Shown: positions 8,821 to 18,397, numbered from the stretch's first letter. The stretch is DNA of 64,000 nt from DASSUW01 sp963806395 (GCA_963806395.1 CAWDYI010000004.1:124001-188000); one strand, 5' to 3'. Notes: generated by a model from the letters alone, not told the origin. Made by a program: numbers and translations.

Positions 8821-9754
8821 GCGCTTCCTCGGCCTCGGCCATGACGCGGCGCACGATCTCGCCCGCGTCGAGCACCTCGTCGATCAGGCCGGCGGACTGA
8901 CCGGTGAACGGCAGGTACTCGTGGCCGCGGCCGTCGAGCACCGCGTCGCGGATCCGCGGCCCCAGCGTCGCGGGATCGATCCAGTCCGGGTGATCGTGCA
9001 ACTGCTCGATCAGCGGCGTTCGCAGCGCGCGCGGCTCCACGCGGGCGCCCGGGCGGTTGTAGGGCGGCAGCACCCGCTCGCTGTTCGGGACGTTGACGGC
9101 TTCGCCCGCGTCGGCGTCGACGATCCGGCGCTTCCACTCGTCCGCGATCCCGAGCTCGGTCGACGCGAGGAAGCGCGTCCCCATGCTGATCCCCTGGGCG
9201 CCGAGCGCGAGCGCGGCGGCCATCCCGCGGCCGTCCGCGATCCCGCCGGCGGCGACCACGGGGATGTCGCCCGCGACGTCGACCACCTGCGGGACGAGCA
9301 CCAGCGTGGACACCGAGCCGCTGTGACCGCCGGCCTCGCCGCCCTGGGCGATGATCACGTCGGCGCCGGCCGCGACGGCCTCGACGGCCTGGCCGCGATC
9401 GATCACCTGCTGGATCCACAGGATGCCGGCGTCGTGGGCGCGCGCGACGAGGTCCTCCGGCACGCCGAGATGGAAGGAGATCGCAGCCGGCCGCGCGGCC
9501 AGCGTGGCATCGAACGCCTCCTCGTTGAACGGCCGGATCGTGTGGTTGACGGCGAACGGGCGGTCGGTCAGCTCGCGCAGGCGCGCCCACTGCGCCTGAA
9601 GCTCAGGCACCGTGCGGAGCGCGGTTCCGACGCTGCCGAGTCCGCCCGCAATCGACACCGCCGCGGCGAGCTCGACCTGCTCCCACGGGCCGAAGGGCGC
9701 GCCGATGATCGGAACGTCGATGCCGAGCAGGCCGCAGAGGGGCGTGCGAAGCAC
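8795..9754 (-). CDS. Nitronate monooxygenase-like FMN enzyme
   Basis: TIM-barrel flavoprotein of the 2-nitropropane dioxygenase family, which oxidises nitronates and related compounds. Evidence: the N-terminal LCGLLGIDVPIIGAPFGPW, the FMN phosphate motif IAQGGEAGGHSG in mid-protein, VPVVAAGGIADGRGMAAALALGA, and the GTRFLASTE stretch. The start is uncertain. The longest frame begins at a TTG at 9790 inside the end of the upstream gene; a GTG at 9754 gives a shorter protein of 319 residues that begins just before the barrel and lies seven bases past the upstream stop. I use the GTG. Its place after the c-di-GMP gene may mean read-through. Substrate unknown. Confidence 0.82.
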   Translation of the reverse strand: MLRTPLCGLLGIDVPIIGAPFGPWEQVELAAAVSIAGGLGSVGTALRTVPELQAQWARLRELTDRPFAVNHTIRPFNEEAFDATLAARPAAISFHLGVPEDLVARAHDAGILWIQQVIDRGQAVEAVAAGADVIIAQGGEAGGHSGSVSTLVLVPQVVDVAGDIPVVAAGGIADGRGMAAALALGAQGISMGTRFLASTELGIADEWKRRIVDADAGEAVNVPNSERVLPPYNRPGARVEPRALRTPLIEQLHDHPDWIDPATLGPRIRDAVLDGRGHEYLPFTGQSAGLIDEVLDAGEIVRRVMAEAEEALSRARAAR

Positions 9755-9761
9755 AGCTGGA

Positions 9762-12700
9762 TCATCGAAGACTGCGCACGCCGCCGTCAACTACGGCGAG
9801 CGGCCCGGGGCGGCCGAGGTAGTAGCCCTGGGCGTACGTGCAGCCGAGCTCGGTCAGCGCGTCGAGCTGAGCCTGCGTCTCGACGCCCTCGGCCACGAGC
9901 GCCAGGTGCAGCCGGTCGGCGAGCGAGACGACGCCCCCCACGAGCGCGGTGTGCGCGGCCGAGGAGCCGATCGCGGCCGTGAACGAGCGGTCGACCTTGA
10001 GCATGTCGATCGGCAGGTCGGCGAGCGTCGAGAGCGAGGAGAACCCGGTGCCGAAGTCGTCGATCGCGATCCGCACGCCGAGCCGGCGCAGCGCGGAGAA
10101 CGCAACCCGTGCCTCGTCGACGTCGTCCATCAGCGCCGACTCGGTCAGCTCGAGGACCAGCCGGTGCGCGGCCAGGCCGGAGCGCTCGAGCGTCGCCGCG
10201 ACCTGCGCGGCGAAGTCCGGCGTACGGAGCTGGACGGCGGAGACGTTCACCGCCACGGTCAGGTCGCCGAGCGGCGCAACGTCGGCGCAGGCCCGGTCGA
10301 GCACCCAGGCGCCGAGCGGGACGATCAGGCCGGACGCCTCGGCGATCGGGATGAAGTCGAGCGGGGCGACCGGCTCGCCGTCGGGCGTGCGCCAGCGCAG
10401 CAGGGTCTCCACGCCCGTCGTCGCGCCGGTCTCGAGCTCCACGATCGGCTGGTACGCGAGGCTGAACTCCTCGCGTTCGATCGCGCGCGGGAGCGCGACC
10501 CGCAGCTCCAACCGGCGCACGGCGCGCGCCTGCATCGAGGGCGAGTAGACGACGACGTGCCCGGCGCCGAGCGCCTTTGCGGCATGCGCGGCGGTGTCGG
10601 CGCCGCGGAGCAGGTCCTCTGCGAGGTCGCCGGGGGATGAGAGCGCGACGCCGGCGCTGGCGGTCAGCGGCACCTCGGCGCCGTCGAGCCGGACCGCGCG
10701 CGACGTCGCCGAGAGGAGCTCGCCGGCGAGCGACTCGGCGTGGGCCGGCTCGGTGACGTTCTCCACCAGCACCGCGAACTCGTCACCGCCGAGGCGCGCA
10801 AGCCGGCCACGGTCGCCGACCGCCTCGCCGAGCCGGTCGGCCCACACCCTGAGCACGCGATCGCCGGCGGAATGGCCGAGCGAGTCGTTGATCGACTTGA
10901 AGTCGTCGAGCCCGATCAGCAGCGTCGCGACGCCACCGCCGCGGGCGAGCGCCTCTTGCAGCCACTGCTCGAAGCGGGCGCGGTTGGGGAGGCCGGTGTG
11001 GCGGTCGACGACCGCGCTCTGCTGCAGTTCGGTCTCGAGGCGGCGCTGCTCGGTCACGTCGCGCACGGTCAGGACCACGCCCGCCACGTCGGCGTGCCCG
11101 AGCCGGTCGGCCACGCGCAGGTCGGCGTGCACGGGCCGGCCGTCGCGGTGGCGGAGCGTGAGCTCGCCCGCGGTCGCGTCGGGCATCCGGTGAGCGGCAG
11201 CGAGCAGGTGGGCGAGCCGCGGCCGGTCCTCGGGGTCGACGAGCTCCTCGACGTCGCGGCCCTTCAGCGAGGCCGCCGGATGGCCGAGCAGCCGCTCGAT
11301 CGAATCGGTCGCGAACGTGATCGCGCGGTCGGCGTCGATCACCACGACGGAGTCGGAGGCGTGCTGCACCAGCGCCCGGAAACGGCGGTTGGACTCGCCC
11401 AGGCCGGCACGCTCGCCCTCGGCGCGTGCCCGTGCAGTGCGAACCCGGTTGGCGGTCCGTCGCGTGCGAGCGAAGGCGAGCAGGAGCAGTCCCTGGACGA
11501 ATAGGGCGAGCGCGCCCGAGCCGAGGTTGATCCGCCAGGCAAAGGCGCTGCTGTGGTCCGCATCACTCTGCGCACGCCCGATATCGCCGTTCAGCACGAC
11601 GTCGAGCCGGGACAGCTGGCTGTCGAGCTGCGCTCCGGCGCTGTTGAGGCGCTCGGCGTCGCTGCTCACCAGCGCGGCCCGGATCGCGTCTGCGTTGCGC
11701 CCGAGCGCGGCCAGCTCGGTACGGAGGGCCGGGGACGACGCTCCGGCGCGCTTGACCGCCGCGTTCAGCTCGGTCAGCTGTCGCTGGCCCAGGATCGCGG
11801 CCGGCACCGCGCTGAGGTCGCCGCTGCGCCTGCGGACACGCAACTGCTCGATCTCGTGCAGATGGCGGTCGGCCCGGGTCAGCTCGATTGCCCGCCGCTT
11901 GTCGGCGTTCGCCTCCATGTGCAGGTTGGCGGCCGATGCGGTCCAGCCGCCGACGACGATGACAGCGGCGGCGAGGAACAGCGTGGGGCGCCGTGCGCTG
12001 CGCGTCGCGCGGCGCGGTGCGAGGGTCGGATGATCCGGTGCGGCAGCCGCCTGCGCGGCCACGGCGACGAGGACGTCGCCGGCGGCGATCGCTGCCGTGC
12101 CGATGTCGTTGCGGTGGCCCACGAGGCCGCTCGCCTCGAGGTGCAGGAACGCGCGCACCACGTCGGGCGCGTACATCGTGGCGGAGCCGGCGAGAAGCGC
12201 GGCGCGCGCAGCCTCGACGCCGAGCGGCGCGCGACCGGGGCGCCCTTCGCGCAGGGTCGCCCAGGCGTTGCAGACCGCGATCACCCGGGCCTCCACCGGC
12301 GGGTTCGTCGCCACCGGCTCGTGATGTCGCACGACTCCCGCCGTCGCGCTGCCGAGCAGGCGCTCGGCCGCCGCGGTCAGCGGAACGCTCGCCAGCGGGT
12401 GGTCCGCGAGCCGGGGAGTGCCGTCGATGCCCGGCGCGTGCGGGCGGCGCAGGAGCGCCTCGGGCGCGGACACGAGGGGGATGTCGTGCAGGCGGGCGGC
12501 GACCGCGCAGCGCCGGCGCGTGTCGGCGTCGAGCCCGAGATGGTCGGCCACCTCGCCTGCCCACAGCGCGACCGACTGGCTGTGGCCCTCCTGGTCGCGG
12601 CGGCTGTCGACGGAGTCGGCGACGGACTCCAGGAGCGCGAGCCCGCCCGGCTCGCCGCCGGCGCGGACCTGGTTGCCGCCCAGCTTCCTGGCGGTGTCGC

Positions 12701-14075
12701 GCGCCCGCTGGGCGGCGTGCAGCACGTTCTCGCCCGCGTCGTCCGGCGCCCACGCGACGCCCACGCACGCGCCGAGCGGACCGGTGGCGAACGGCTCGCC
12801 GGCGATCGTGACGCGCAGGCGTTCGGCGGCGGCCACCATCGTCTCCGCGCTCGTGTCGCGTGCGAGCAACACGAACTCCGAGTCGCCCCAACGCGCCAGC
12901 ACGGTGCCGGCGCCGGAGACGGCGCGCAGGCGCGCGGTCGCCTCCGCGATCGTGATGTCGCGCTCCTCGAAGCTGGTCGACGGGTCGGCCAGTTCGACCA
13001 CGATCACGCCCGGTGACGGTCCACGCTGACGCAGCTCGTGCACGACGGCCGCACGGTTGGGCAGTCCTGTGAGCACGTCGGTGACGGCGAGACGGTCGCG
13101 ATCGGCGATCGCGCCGGCGAGCTGGGCGCGGATCGCGCGGTTCTCCAATCCCGCGAGGAGGAACCGGAGCAGCATCGCTCCGACCGCGCATGCGAGCACG
13201 ATGCCGATCCAGGTCTCGCGGTCGCGGGCCACCCAGAACGCGGCCAGTGCCGCGATACCGGCGAGCATCGCGCCGACCCCCAGGCCGCGGGCGGCCTTCG
13301 GCGGCGCCTCGCCGACGCGCCGCGGGCGGCGCAGCGACACGAGGGCGGCCAGCGCGCACAGCACGTAGAACGCGATCCACAGGAGGTCCACGGGACTCCC
13401 GGAGGCGTAGGCGTCGTTCGCGGCGAGCCAGGTGTAGAGCCCATCGCCGATGATCTTGGTCACGAGTGCCGCCGCCACGAGGACGATCGGGAGCGGCACG
13501 CGGCGCGAGCCGAGGACGAGGGCGAGCGCCGGCACGAGCGCGAGCACGCCGAGCCCGTTGTACGCGAGCGCCACAACGACCGCGGCGTTGATGCCGTCCG
13601 TCGCGTTCGGCGCGACGACGAGCGCGAAGCCGAGGCTGAGGATCGCCGCCGCGAGCACGCTCGCCTCGAGCAGCGACCGGGCGCTGCGCGGCCACGAGCC
13701 GGCGCCGGCGCCGCGCGTCATCGCCACGACGAGCAGCAGCATGCCCGCGACGTAGCACGCGTCCGCCGGAGACGGCGTCGGCTCGGCGCCGACCAGCTCG
13801 AAGACGGCCCACAGCACCTCGCCGGTGAAGAAGAACGCCACGCCGGGCGCGAGCCACGCCCAGAACCGCCGGTCGGCGATGCCGCGGGCGAGCATCGCGC
13901 GCACGGCGAACACGAGCGCGACGGTGGCGGGGGCCTGGAAGAGCAGGTCGGCAGCGACCACCCCGGTCGGCGCGAGGAGGAGGTAGAGCGGCAGCCAGAG
14001 CGCGGCGACGCCCACCAGGACGTAGGCGCTGCGCGGGAAGCTCGACGAGCTCGAGTCGTAGGACAGGTTCGGCAT
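9762..14075 (-). CDS. Multi-domain c-di-GMP protein: TM-GGDEF(degenerate)-HD-TM-PAS-GGDEF-EAL
   Basis: A 1,437-residue membrane protein. About nine helices (residues 15-310) precede a degenerate GGDEF domain whose signature reads WGDSEF. Next comes an HD-GYP-like domain (about 490-680) that keeps GHS, LHD, HP and HHE ligand positions but lacks the GYP loop and has CNAWA where Asp is usual. A helix near 710, a stretch of about 130 residues and another helix near 865 bracket an extracytoplasmic sensor-like segment. PAS (about 900-1010), an intact GGDEF (RLGGDEF) without an RxxD inhibitory site, and an EAL domain (ETLLRW, DDFGTGFSS, KVDRSF, AEGVET) close the protein. It probably senses a signal and makes or degrades c-di-GMP. 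The ATG at 14075 is the only sensible start. Confidence 0.9.
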   Translation of the reverse strand: MPNLSYDSSSSSFPRSAYVLVGVAALWLPLYLLLAPTGVVAADLLFQAPATVALVFAVRAMLARGIADRRFWAWLAPGVAFFFTGEVLWAVFELVGAEPTPSPADACYVAGMLLLVVAMTRGAGAGSWPRSARSLLEASVLAAAILSLGFALVVAPNATDGINAAVVVALAYNGLGVLALVPALALVLGSRRVPLPIVLVAAALVTKIIGDGLYTWLAANDAYASGSPVDLLWIAFYVLCALAALVSLRRPRRVGEAPPKAARGLGVGAMLAGIAALAAFWVARDRETWIGIVLACAVGAMLLRFLLAGLENRAIRAQLAGAIADRDRLAVTDVLTGLPNRAAVVHELRQRGPSPGVIVVELADPSTSFEERDITIAEATARLRAVSGAGTVLARWGDSEFVLLARDTSAETMVAAAERLRVTIAGEPFATGPLGACVGVAWAPDDAGENVLHAAQRARDTARKLGGNQVRAGGEPGGLALLESVADSVDSRRDQEGHSQSVALWAGEVADHLGLDADTRRRCAVAARLHDIPLVSAPEALLRRPHAPGIDGTPRLADHPLASVPLTAAAERLLGSATAGVVRHHEPVATNPPVEARVIAVCNAWATLREGRPGRAPLGVEAARAALLAGSATMYAPDVVRAFLHLEASGLVGHRNDIGTAAIAAGDVLVAVAAQAAAAPDHPTLAPRRATRSARRPTLFLAAAVIVVGGWTASAANLHMEANADKRRAIELTRADRHLHEIEQLRVRRRSGDLSAVPAAILGQRQLTELNAAVKRAGASSPALRTELAALGRNADAIRAALVSSDAERLNSAGAQLDSQLSRLDVVLNGDIGRAQSDADHSSAFAWRINLGSGALALFVQGLLLLAFARTRRTANRVRTARARAEGERAGLGESNRRFRALVQHASDSVVVIDADRAITFATDSIERLLGHPAASLKGRDVEELVDPEDRPRLAHLLAAAHRMPDATAGELTLRHRDGRPVHADLRVADRLGHADVAGVVLTVRDVTEQRRLETELQQSAVVDRHTGLPNRARFEQWLQEALARGGGVATLLIGLDDFKSINDSLGHSAGDRVLRVWADRLGEAVGDRGRLARLGGDEFAVLVENVTEPAHAESLAGELLSATSRAVRLDGAEVPLTASAGVALSSPGDLAEDLLRGADTAAHAAKALGAGHVVVYSPSMQARAVRRLELRVALPRAIEREEFSLAYQPIVELETGATTGVETLLRWRTPDGEPVAPLDFIPIAEASGLIVPLGAWVLDRACADVAPLGDLTVAVNVSAVQLRTPDFAAQVAATLERSGLAAHRLVLELTESALMDDVDEARVAFSALRRLGVRIAIDDFGTGFSSLSTLADLPIDMLKVDRSFTAAIGSSAAHTALVGGVVSLADRLHLALVAEGVETQAQLDALTELGCTYAQGYYLGRPGPLAVVDGGVRSLR

Positions 14076-14157
14076 AGGGATAGCCGCGCCCGGGCGGCAC
14101 CCCGGGTAGTCGGCCTCGCGCGCCGCCGATGTAGCGCCGAGTAGCGCGTCCCTGCGG

Positions 14158-17100
14158 CTAGCCCGTGAGAGCGGGCGCGTCGGCGGTCGGGATGCCGGCG
14201 CGGCTCGGGTCCTTCTCGGAGCCCTTGATGATCTCGTCCGGAGCCTTCTTCTTGGGGATGAAGCCGGACTTCATGCCGAAGTAGACCGCCTGCGGGTGAT
14301 GCGCCACGATCGCGAGCGTCGACTGCTCGGGCTCGACCGCGTGGCCCCCCGAAAGCGAGAGGCCGATGCGCTCGGCGCCGAGCAGGCGGAACACCTTGAT
14401 GTGCTCGGACTGGTCCGGGCACGCCGGGTAGCCCCACGACCAGCGGCGCCCCTGGTCGTGCGGGATGCCGAGATCGTGGCGCACGCGGGCGTGGATCCAC
14501 TCCGCCATGCCCTCCGCCGTCTGCACGCCGAGCCCGTGCGTGTAGAGCTGCTCGGCGAACTCGCCCTGCTTCTCGAGCTCGGCCATCAGGTCCGTCACCT
14601 GCGGACCGGCGGTCACGGCCTGGATCGCGACGACGTCACGCTCGCCGGACTCCTTGGGCCGGTAGAAGTCCGCGAGGCAGATGCGGTCGTGCCCGGGCTG
14701 GCGCGGGAACACGAGCGTCTCGAGCACGCGCTCGGGATCCTCGGGGTCGTAGATCTCGAGCGAGTTGCCAACGGTGTTGCAAGGGAAATAGCCCAGAATC
14801 GCGCGGGGGGCGAGGTAGTCCTGCTCGCGCCACATCCGCTCCAGGCGCGGCTGGAATTCCTCGTCCACCAGCTTCCGCCACTCCTCGCCCTTCTGGCCGC
14901 GGCCGCCCCAGTGCAGCTTGAACAGCACGTGCGTGTCGAGGTGGGGGAACACCTCGTCGAGCTCGACCGGGATCTCCTGCACGCCCCAGAACGGCGGCGC
15001 GGGGATCGGCACGTCGGTACGGGCGGCCGAGCGCACGGACTCGTCGTCGGTCGGGCCGAGCTCGGGCTCGGGGCCCTTCTCGCGCAGCTTGCGGGCCTCG
15101 TCGCGGAACTTCGCGACGAGCTCGGTGCGGCGGTCGGGCTCGACCAGCTGGTCCATCACGGCCAGCCCCGCGAAGGCGTCCTTGCAGTAGAAGACGCCGG
15201 GGTCGTAGACCTCGTCGGAGTCCTTGCCCTTCGGGTACAGGATCCGGCGGCCGAAATCGCGGTTGATCGCGGCGCCGCCGACCAGCACGGGGTACTGGAG
15301 GCCGCGCTCGTGCAGCTCCTGCACGGCCAGCGGCATCTGCTTGGAGGTCGAGACGAGCAGCGCGGAGAGGCCGATCGCGGTGGCGTTGTGCTCCTGCGCG
15401 GCGTCGAGGATCGTGCCGATCGGGACCTGCTTGCCGAGGTCGACCACCGTGTAGCCGTTGTTGGTGAGGATCGTGTTGACGAGCGACTTGCCGATGTCGT
15501 GCACGTCGCCGAACACGGTCGCGAGCACGACGGTGCCCTTGGTGTAGCCCTCGATCTTGTCGAGGTACTTCTCCAGCTGCGCGACGGCCTTCTTCATCAC
15601 TTCGGCGCTCTGGAGCACGAAGGGCAGGATCAGCTCGCCGGCGCCGAACTTGTCGCCGACCTCCTTCATGGCCGGAAGCAGCACGTTGTTGAGTGTCGGG
15701 ACGGCCTCGATCTTCGCCACGCACGCGTCGATCTGGGCCTCCACGCCGTCCTTCTTGCGCCGCAGGATGTGCCAGTGCAGCGCCTCCTCGGGCTCCATGC
15801 CGGCGGTCGGGTCGGCGACCTCGGCAGCCTCCTCCGACTGGCCCTCGAAGTGACCGATGAAGCGCTCCAGCGCGTCCTCGCGGCGGTTGAAGACGAGGTC
15901 GTCGGCGAGCTCGCGCTCGTTCTCCGGGATCTCCGAGTACGGCGTGATGTGGTTCGGGTTGACCATCGCGAGGTCGAGCCCGGCCTCCACGCAGTGGTGC
16001 AGGAACACGGAGTTGAGCACCGACCGTGCCTTCAGGCCGATGCCGAACGAGACGTTCGACACGCCGAGCGAGGTCTTGACGCCCGGCAGCTCGGCCTTGA
16101 TCAGCCGGATGCCCTCGATCGTCTCGACCGCGGACGGCTTCCACTCGTCGTCACCGGTGGTGAGCGTGAACGTCAGCGCGTCGAAGATCAGCAGCTCCGG
16201 GTCCATGCCGTGCTCGTTGCACACGAGGTCGGTGATCCGCTGCGCGACCTCGAGCTTGCGCTCGCGCGTCTTCGCCATCCCGACCTCGTCGATCGTCAGC
16301 GCGATCAGTGCGGCACCGTGGGCGAGCGCGATCGGGACCACCTTGTCGAGCTTGTCGCGGCCGGCCTCGAGGTTGACCGAGTTGACGATCGCGCGGCCGG
16401 GGATCTGGTCGAGCGCCTTCTCGATCACCTCGGGCTCGGTCGAATCGACCTGGATCGGCGCGGGCTGGGTGAGCGACACCTTCTTGACAACCCGGCGCAT
16501 CTGCTCGTCCTCGTCCTGGCGCTCGGTCAGGGCCACGCAGACGTCGAGCACGTGCGCGCCGCCCTCGACCTGGTCCTCGGCGACCTGCAGCAGGCCGTCG
16601 TAGTCGTCGGCGAGCAGCAGCTCCTTCGCCTTGCGCGAGCCCTGCGAGTTCACGCGCTCGCCGACCAGCGTCGGGCGCGGCTCCTGCACGAGCGGGGCGG
16701 CGGCGATCATCGAGGACACGTGCGGCGGCCGCGGGGCGGGCCGGCTGGACGACGTGCGGCCGTCGACACGCTGCTTGAGCGCGTAGATGTGGTCCGGCGT
16801 GGTGCCGCAGCAGCCGCCGACGATGTTCACGCCGTAGCGCTCGACGAACTCGCCGAGCGCGTTCGCGACCTGGTCCGGCGTCTCGGGGAAGATCGTCTCG
16901 CCGTTCGGGCCCTGGTGCGGGATGCCGGCGTTCGGGATGCAGTGGATCGGCACCGGGCAGTGCTCGCCGAGGAACCGGATCGCGTCGCGCATGTCCTCCG
17001 GCCCGGTCGAGCAGTTGAGCCCGATCACGTCGACCTTCAGGGCCTCGAGCGTGGCGAGCGTGGCCGAGATGTCCGTGCCGAGCAGCATCTTGCCGCCGTT

Positions 17101-17679
17101 CGGTAGCAGCGAGACCGAGGCCTGGATCGGCGTCGTACGGCCGGTCAGCGTGAACGCCTCACGCGTGCCGAAGATCGCCGCCTTCACCTCCAGGATGTCC
17201 TGCGCGGTCTCGATGATGATCAGGTCGACGCCGCCCTCGAGCAGGCCCTGCGCCTGCTCGGCGAAGCATGCGACGAGCTCCCGGAAGCCGATCTTGCCGA
17301 GCGTCGGGTCCTCGGACGCGGGCAGGTGGCCGGTCGGGCCGATCGAGCCGGCGACGAACCGCTTCTCGCCGACCGCCTTGCGGGCGATCTCGGCGGCGCG
17401 GCGGTTGATCTCGAGCGTGTGGTCCTCGAGCCCCCACTCCTCGAGCTTGATCCTCGAGGCCTGGAAGGTGTCGGTCTCGACGACCTCGGCACCGGCCTCG
17501 ATCATCGACTCGTGCACGCCCTCGATCACGTCCGGGCGGTTGAGCACCAGTGCCTCGTGGCAGCGCCCGGGAAGGCGGTAGTCGCGCTCGAGCGACAGGT
17601 CGAACTGCTCGAGCGTGGCGCCCATACCGCCGTCGAAGACGACGACGCGGTCGCGGACAGCGGCGAGGAAGTCGCGCAT
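14158..17679 (-). CDS. metH: Cobalamin-dependent methionine synthase
   Basis: Transfers the methyl group of methyltetrahydrofolate to homocysteine through cobalamin. About 1,173 residues in the standard order: a homocysteine domain with FDGGMGATLE and the zinc cysteines in GLNCSTG and VGGCCGTTP; a pterin-binding domain starting near ERVNSQGSRKAKEL; the cobalamin cap and Rossmann domains with DVHDIGKS (histidine ligand) and SALLVSTS; and a C-terminal SAM reactivation domain (RHDLGIPHDQGRRWSWGYPACPDQ in part). I chose the ATG at 17679: a minus-strand TACTCT box (17688-17693) lies eight bases upstream, so a TTG start at 17688 would sit inside the promoter. It is followed after 82 bases by the c-di-GMP gene. 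Confidence 0.95.
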   Translation of the reverse strand: MRDFLAAVRDRVVVFDGGMGATLEQFDLSLERDYRLPGRCHEALVLNRPDVIEGVHESMIEAGAEVVETDTFQASRIKLEEWGLEDHTLEINRRAAEIARKAVGEKRFVAGSIGPTGHLPASEDPTLGKIGFRELVACFAEQAQGLLEGGVDLIIIETAQDILEVKAAIFGTREAFTLTGRTTPIQASVSLLPNGGKMLLGTDISATLATLEALKVDVIGLNCSTGPEDMRDAIRFLGEHCPVPIHCIPNAGIPHQGPNGETIFPETPDQVANALGEFVERYGVNIVGGCCGTTPDHIYALKQRVDGRTSSSRPAPRPPHVSSMIAAAPLVQEPRPTLVGERVNSQGSRKAKELLLADDYDGLLQVAEDQVEGGAHVLDVCVALTERQDEDEQMRRVVKKVSLTQPAPIQVDSTEPEVIEKALDQIPGRAIVNSVNLEAGRDKLDKVVPIALAHGAALIALTIDEVGMAKTRERKLEVAQRITDLVCNEHGMDPELLIFDALTFTLTTGDDEWKPSAVETIEGIRLIKAELPGVKTSLGVSNVSFGIGLKARSVLNSVFLHHCVEAGLDLAMVNPNHITPYSEIPENERELADDLVFNRREDALERFIGHFEGQSEEAAEVADPTAGMEPEEALHWHILRRKKDGVEAQIDACVAKIEAVPTLNNVLLPAMKEVGDKFGAGELILPFVLQSAEVMKKAVAQLEKYLDKIEGYTKGTVVLATVFGDVHDIGKSLVNTILTNNGYTVVDLGKQVPIGTILDAAQEHNATAIGLSALLVSTSKQMPLAVQELHERGLQYPVLVGGAAINRDFGRRILYPKGKDSDEVYDPGVFYCKDAFAGLAVMDQLVEPDRRTELVAKFRDEARKLREKGPEPELGPTDDESVRSAARTDVPIPAPPFWGVQEIPVELDEVFPHLDTHVLFKLHWGGRGQKGEEWRKLVDEEFQPRLERMWREQDYLAPRAILGYFPCNTVGNSLEIYDPEDPERVLETLVFPRQPGHDRICLADFYRPKESGERDVVAIQAVTAGPQVTDLMAELEKQGEFAEQLYTHGLGVQTAEGMAEWIHARVRHDLGIPHDQGRRWSWGYPACPDQSEHIKVFRLLGAERIGLSLSGGHAVEPEQSTLAIVAHHPQAVYFGMKSGFIPKKKAPDEIIKGSEKDPSRAGIPTADAPALTG

Positions 17680-17840
17680 GACCGCCAAGAGTAGCGCAAC
17701 CTTGACACAGGCTTGGCAAGGTTGGCGGCCCTCGCTGGCCGGGCCGGCGGCCTCCGGTTTACGAACCTTTATCCCGCCCCTCTAGACGGATGCCCCAGCG
17801 CGCGCGACCCTTCGCGGTCCCTCGTCAGTAGGAGGCATCC
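17680..17840. promoter_or_regulatory. Divergent promoter region metH / small membrane genes
   Basis: For metH, a minus-strand TACTCT box (17688-17693) is placed for leaderless transcription. Next to it is a perfect 7-base inverted repeat, AACCTTG (17698-17704) and CAAGGTT (17717-17723), a candidate operator over the metH -35 region. On the plus strand a strong Shine-Dalgarno sequence, GGAGG at 17831-17835, serves the small gene at 17841. I see no cobalamin or SAM riboswitch signature. Confidence 0.4.
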
Positions 17841-17948
17841 ATGGTGGTCCTCGTCGGCGTGCTGGTGGTGCTCTTCATCGTGGCGTTCTTCCTGTCGGAC
17901 AGCAGGCCCGCGCAGCGCTGGCGGCGGCGGCGGGGGCGGCCGACATGA
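17841..17948 (+). CDS. Small single-pass membrane protein (35 aa)
   Basis: A 35-residue open frame with a textbook ribosome-binding site (TAGGAGG, five bases before the ATG). The first 18 residues are a continuous hydrophobic helix (VVLVGVLVVLFIVAFFL), followed by a short, very arginine-rich tail, a positive-inside pattern. Its stop overlaps the start of the next membrane gene (ATGA at 17945-17948), which argues for real, coupled translation. It is too short for most gene callers. Function unknown; it may be a partner or assembly factor of the downstream protein. Confidence 0.65.
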   Translation: MVVLVGVLVVLFIVAFFLSDSRPAQRWRRRRGRPT

Positions 17949-18310
17949 ACTTGCGTTGGAGCGAGGTGTCGAAGGTGAAGATCGTCGCCGTGGTGGTCGG
18001 GCTCGCCGTGCTCGTCTTCCTCTGGACCGTGGAAATCAGCGACACGGTGATGGTGGTCATCACAGTGGCGTGGGCGGGGGGCTTCTTCGGGTGGGCCTGG
18101 GTCACGGGCGCGCGGCGCCAGCGCGAGGGCTACATCTCCAACCTGGACAGCTCCGCCTACAGCTACAGCTGGCGCGATCGCAGCCCGAGCATCGGCAACC
18201 CCGGCGGCTACCGCTACGCCGATGCCGACTACGACCCGGACGCCGACGACGGTGGCGGTAGCGGCGGGGACGCAGAAAGCGGCGGTGGCGCGGCAACTGA
18301 CCGCCGTTGA
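17945..18310 (+). CDS. Small two-helix membrane protein with glycine/aspartate-rich tail
   Basis: A 121-residue protein I do not recognise. Two hydrophobic helices (about 12-29 and 35-53) are followed by a hydrophilic region rich in Tyr, Ser, Asp and Gly (about 65-121), probably disordered, ending just before a palindrome. It overlaps the 35-residue gene upstream by four bases, so the two form a small operon. The opposite-strand reading of this region is arginine-rich and shadow-like. Confidence 0.72.
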   Translation: MNLRWSEVSKVKIVAVVVGLAVLVFLWTVEISDTVMVVITVAWAGGFFGWAWVTGARRQREGYISNLDSSAYSYSWRDRSPSIGNPGGYRYADADYDPDADDGGGSGGDAESGGGAATDRR

Positions 18311-18397
18311 CCAATTGGTCGCCGGTGTCGCCCTGCGAGCAGACCGATAGGCTTTTCGACTTAATTGATCGACAAAGTCATGTACGATCCCGGAACG
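18309..18397 (+). promoter_or_regulatory. Promoter with 12-base palindrome upstream of amidohydrolase
   Basis: GACCAATTGGTC at 18309-18320 is a perfect palindrome and a candidate repressor site. Downstream, TACGAT at 18383-18388 lies nine bases before the ATG at 18398, the leaderless spacing seen at several other genes in this window. The stretch is noticeably more AT-rich than its surroundings. Confidence 0.45.

Noticed and set aside
9788..9790. TTG start for the nitronate monooxygenase
   Set aside because: It overlaps the upstream gene by 29 bases with no ribosome-binding site; the GTG at 9754 begins right before the barrel, though neither is proven.
17686..17688. TTG start for metH
   Set aside because: It overlaps the TACTCT promoter box and has no ribosome-binding site; the ATG at 17679 fits the leaderless spacing.
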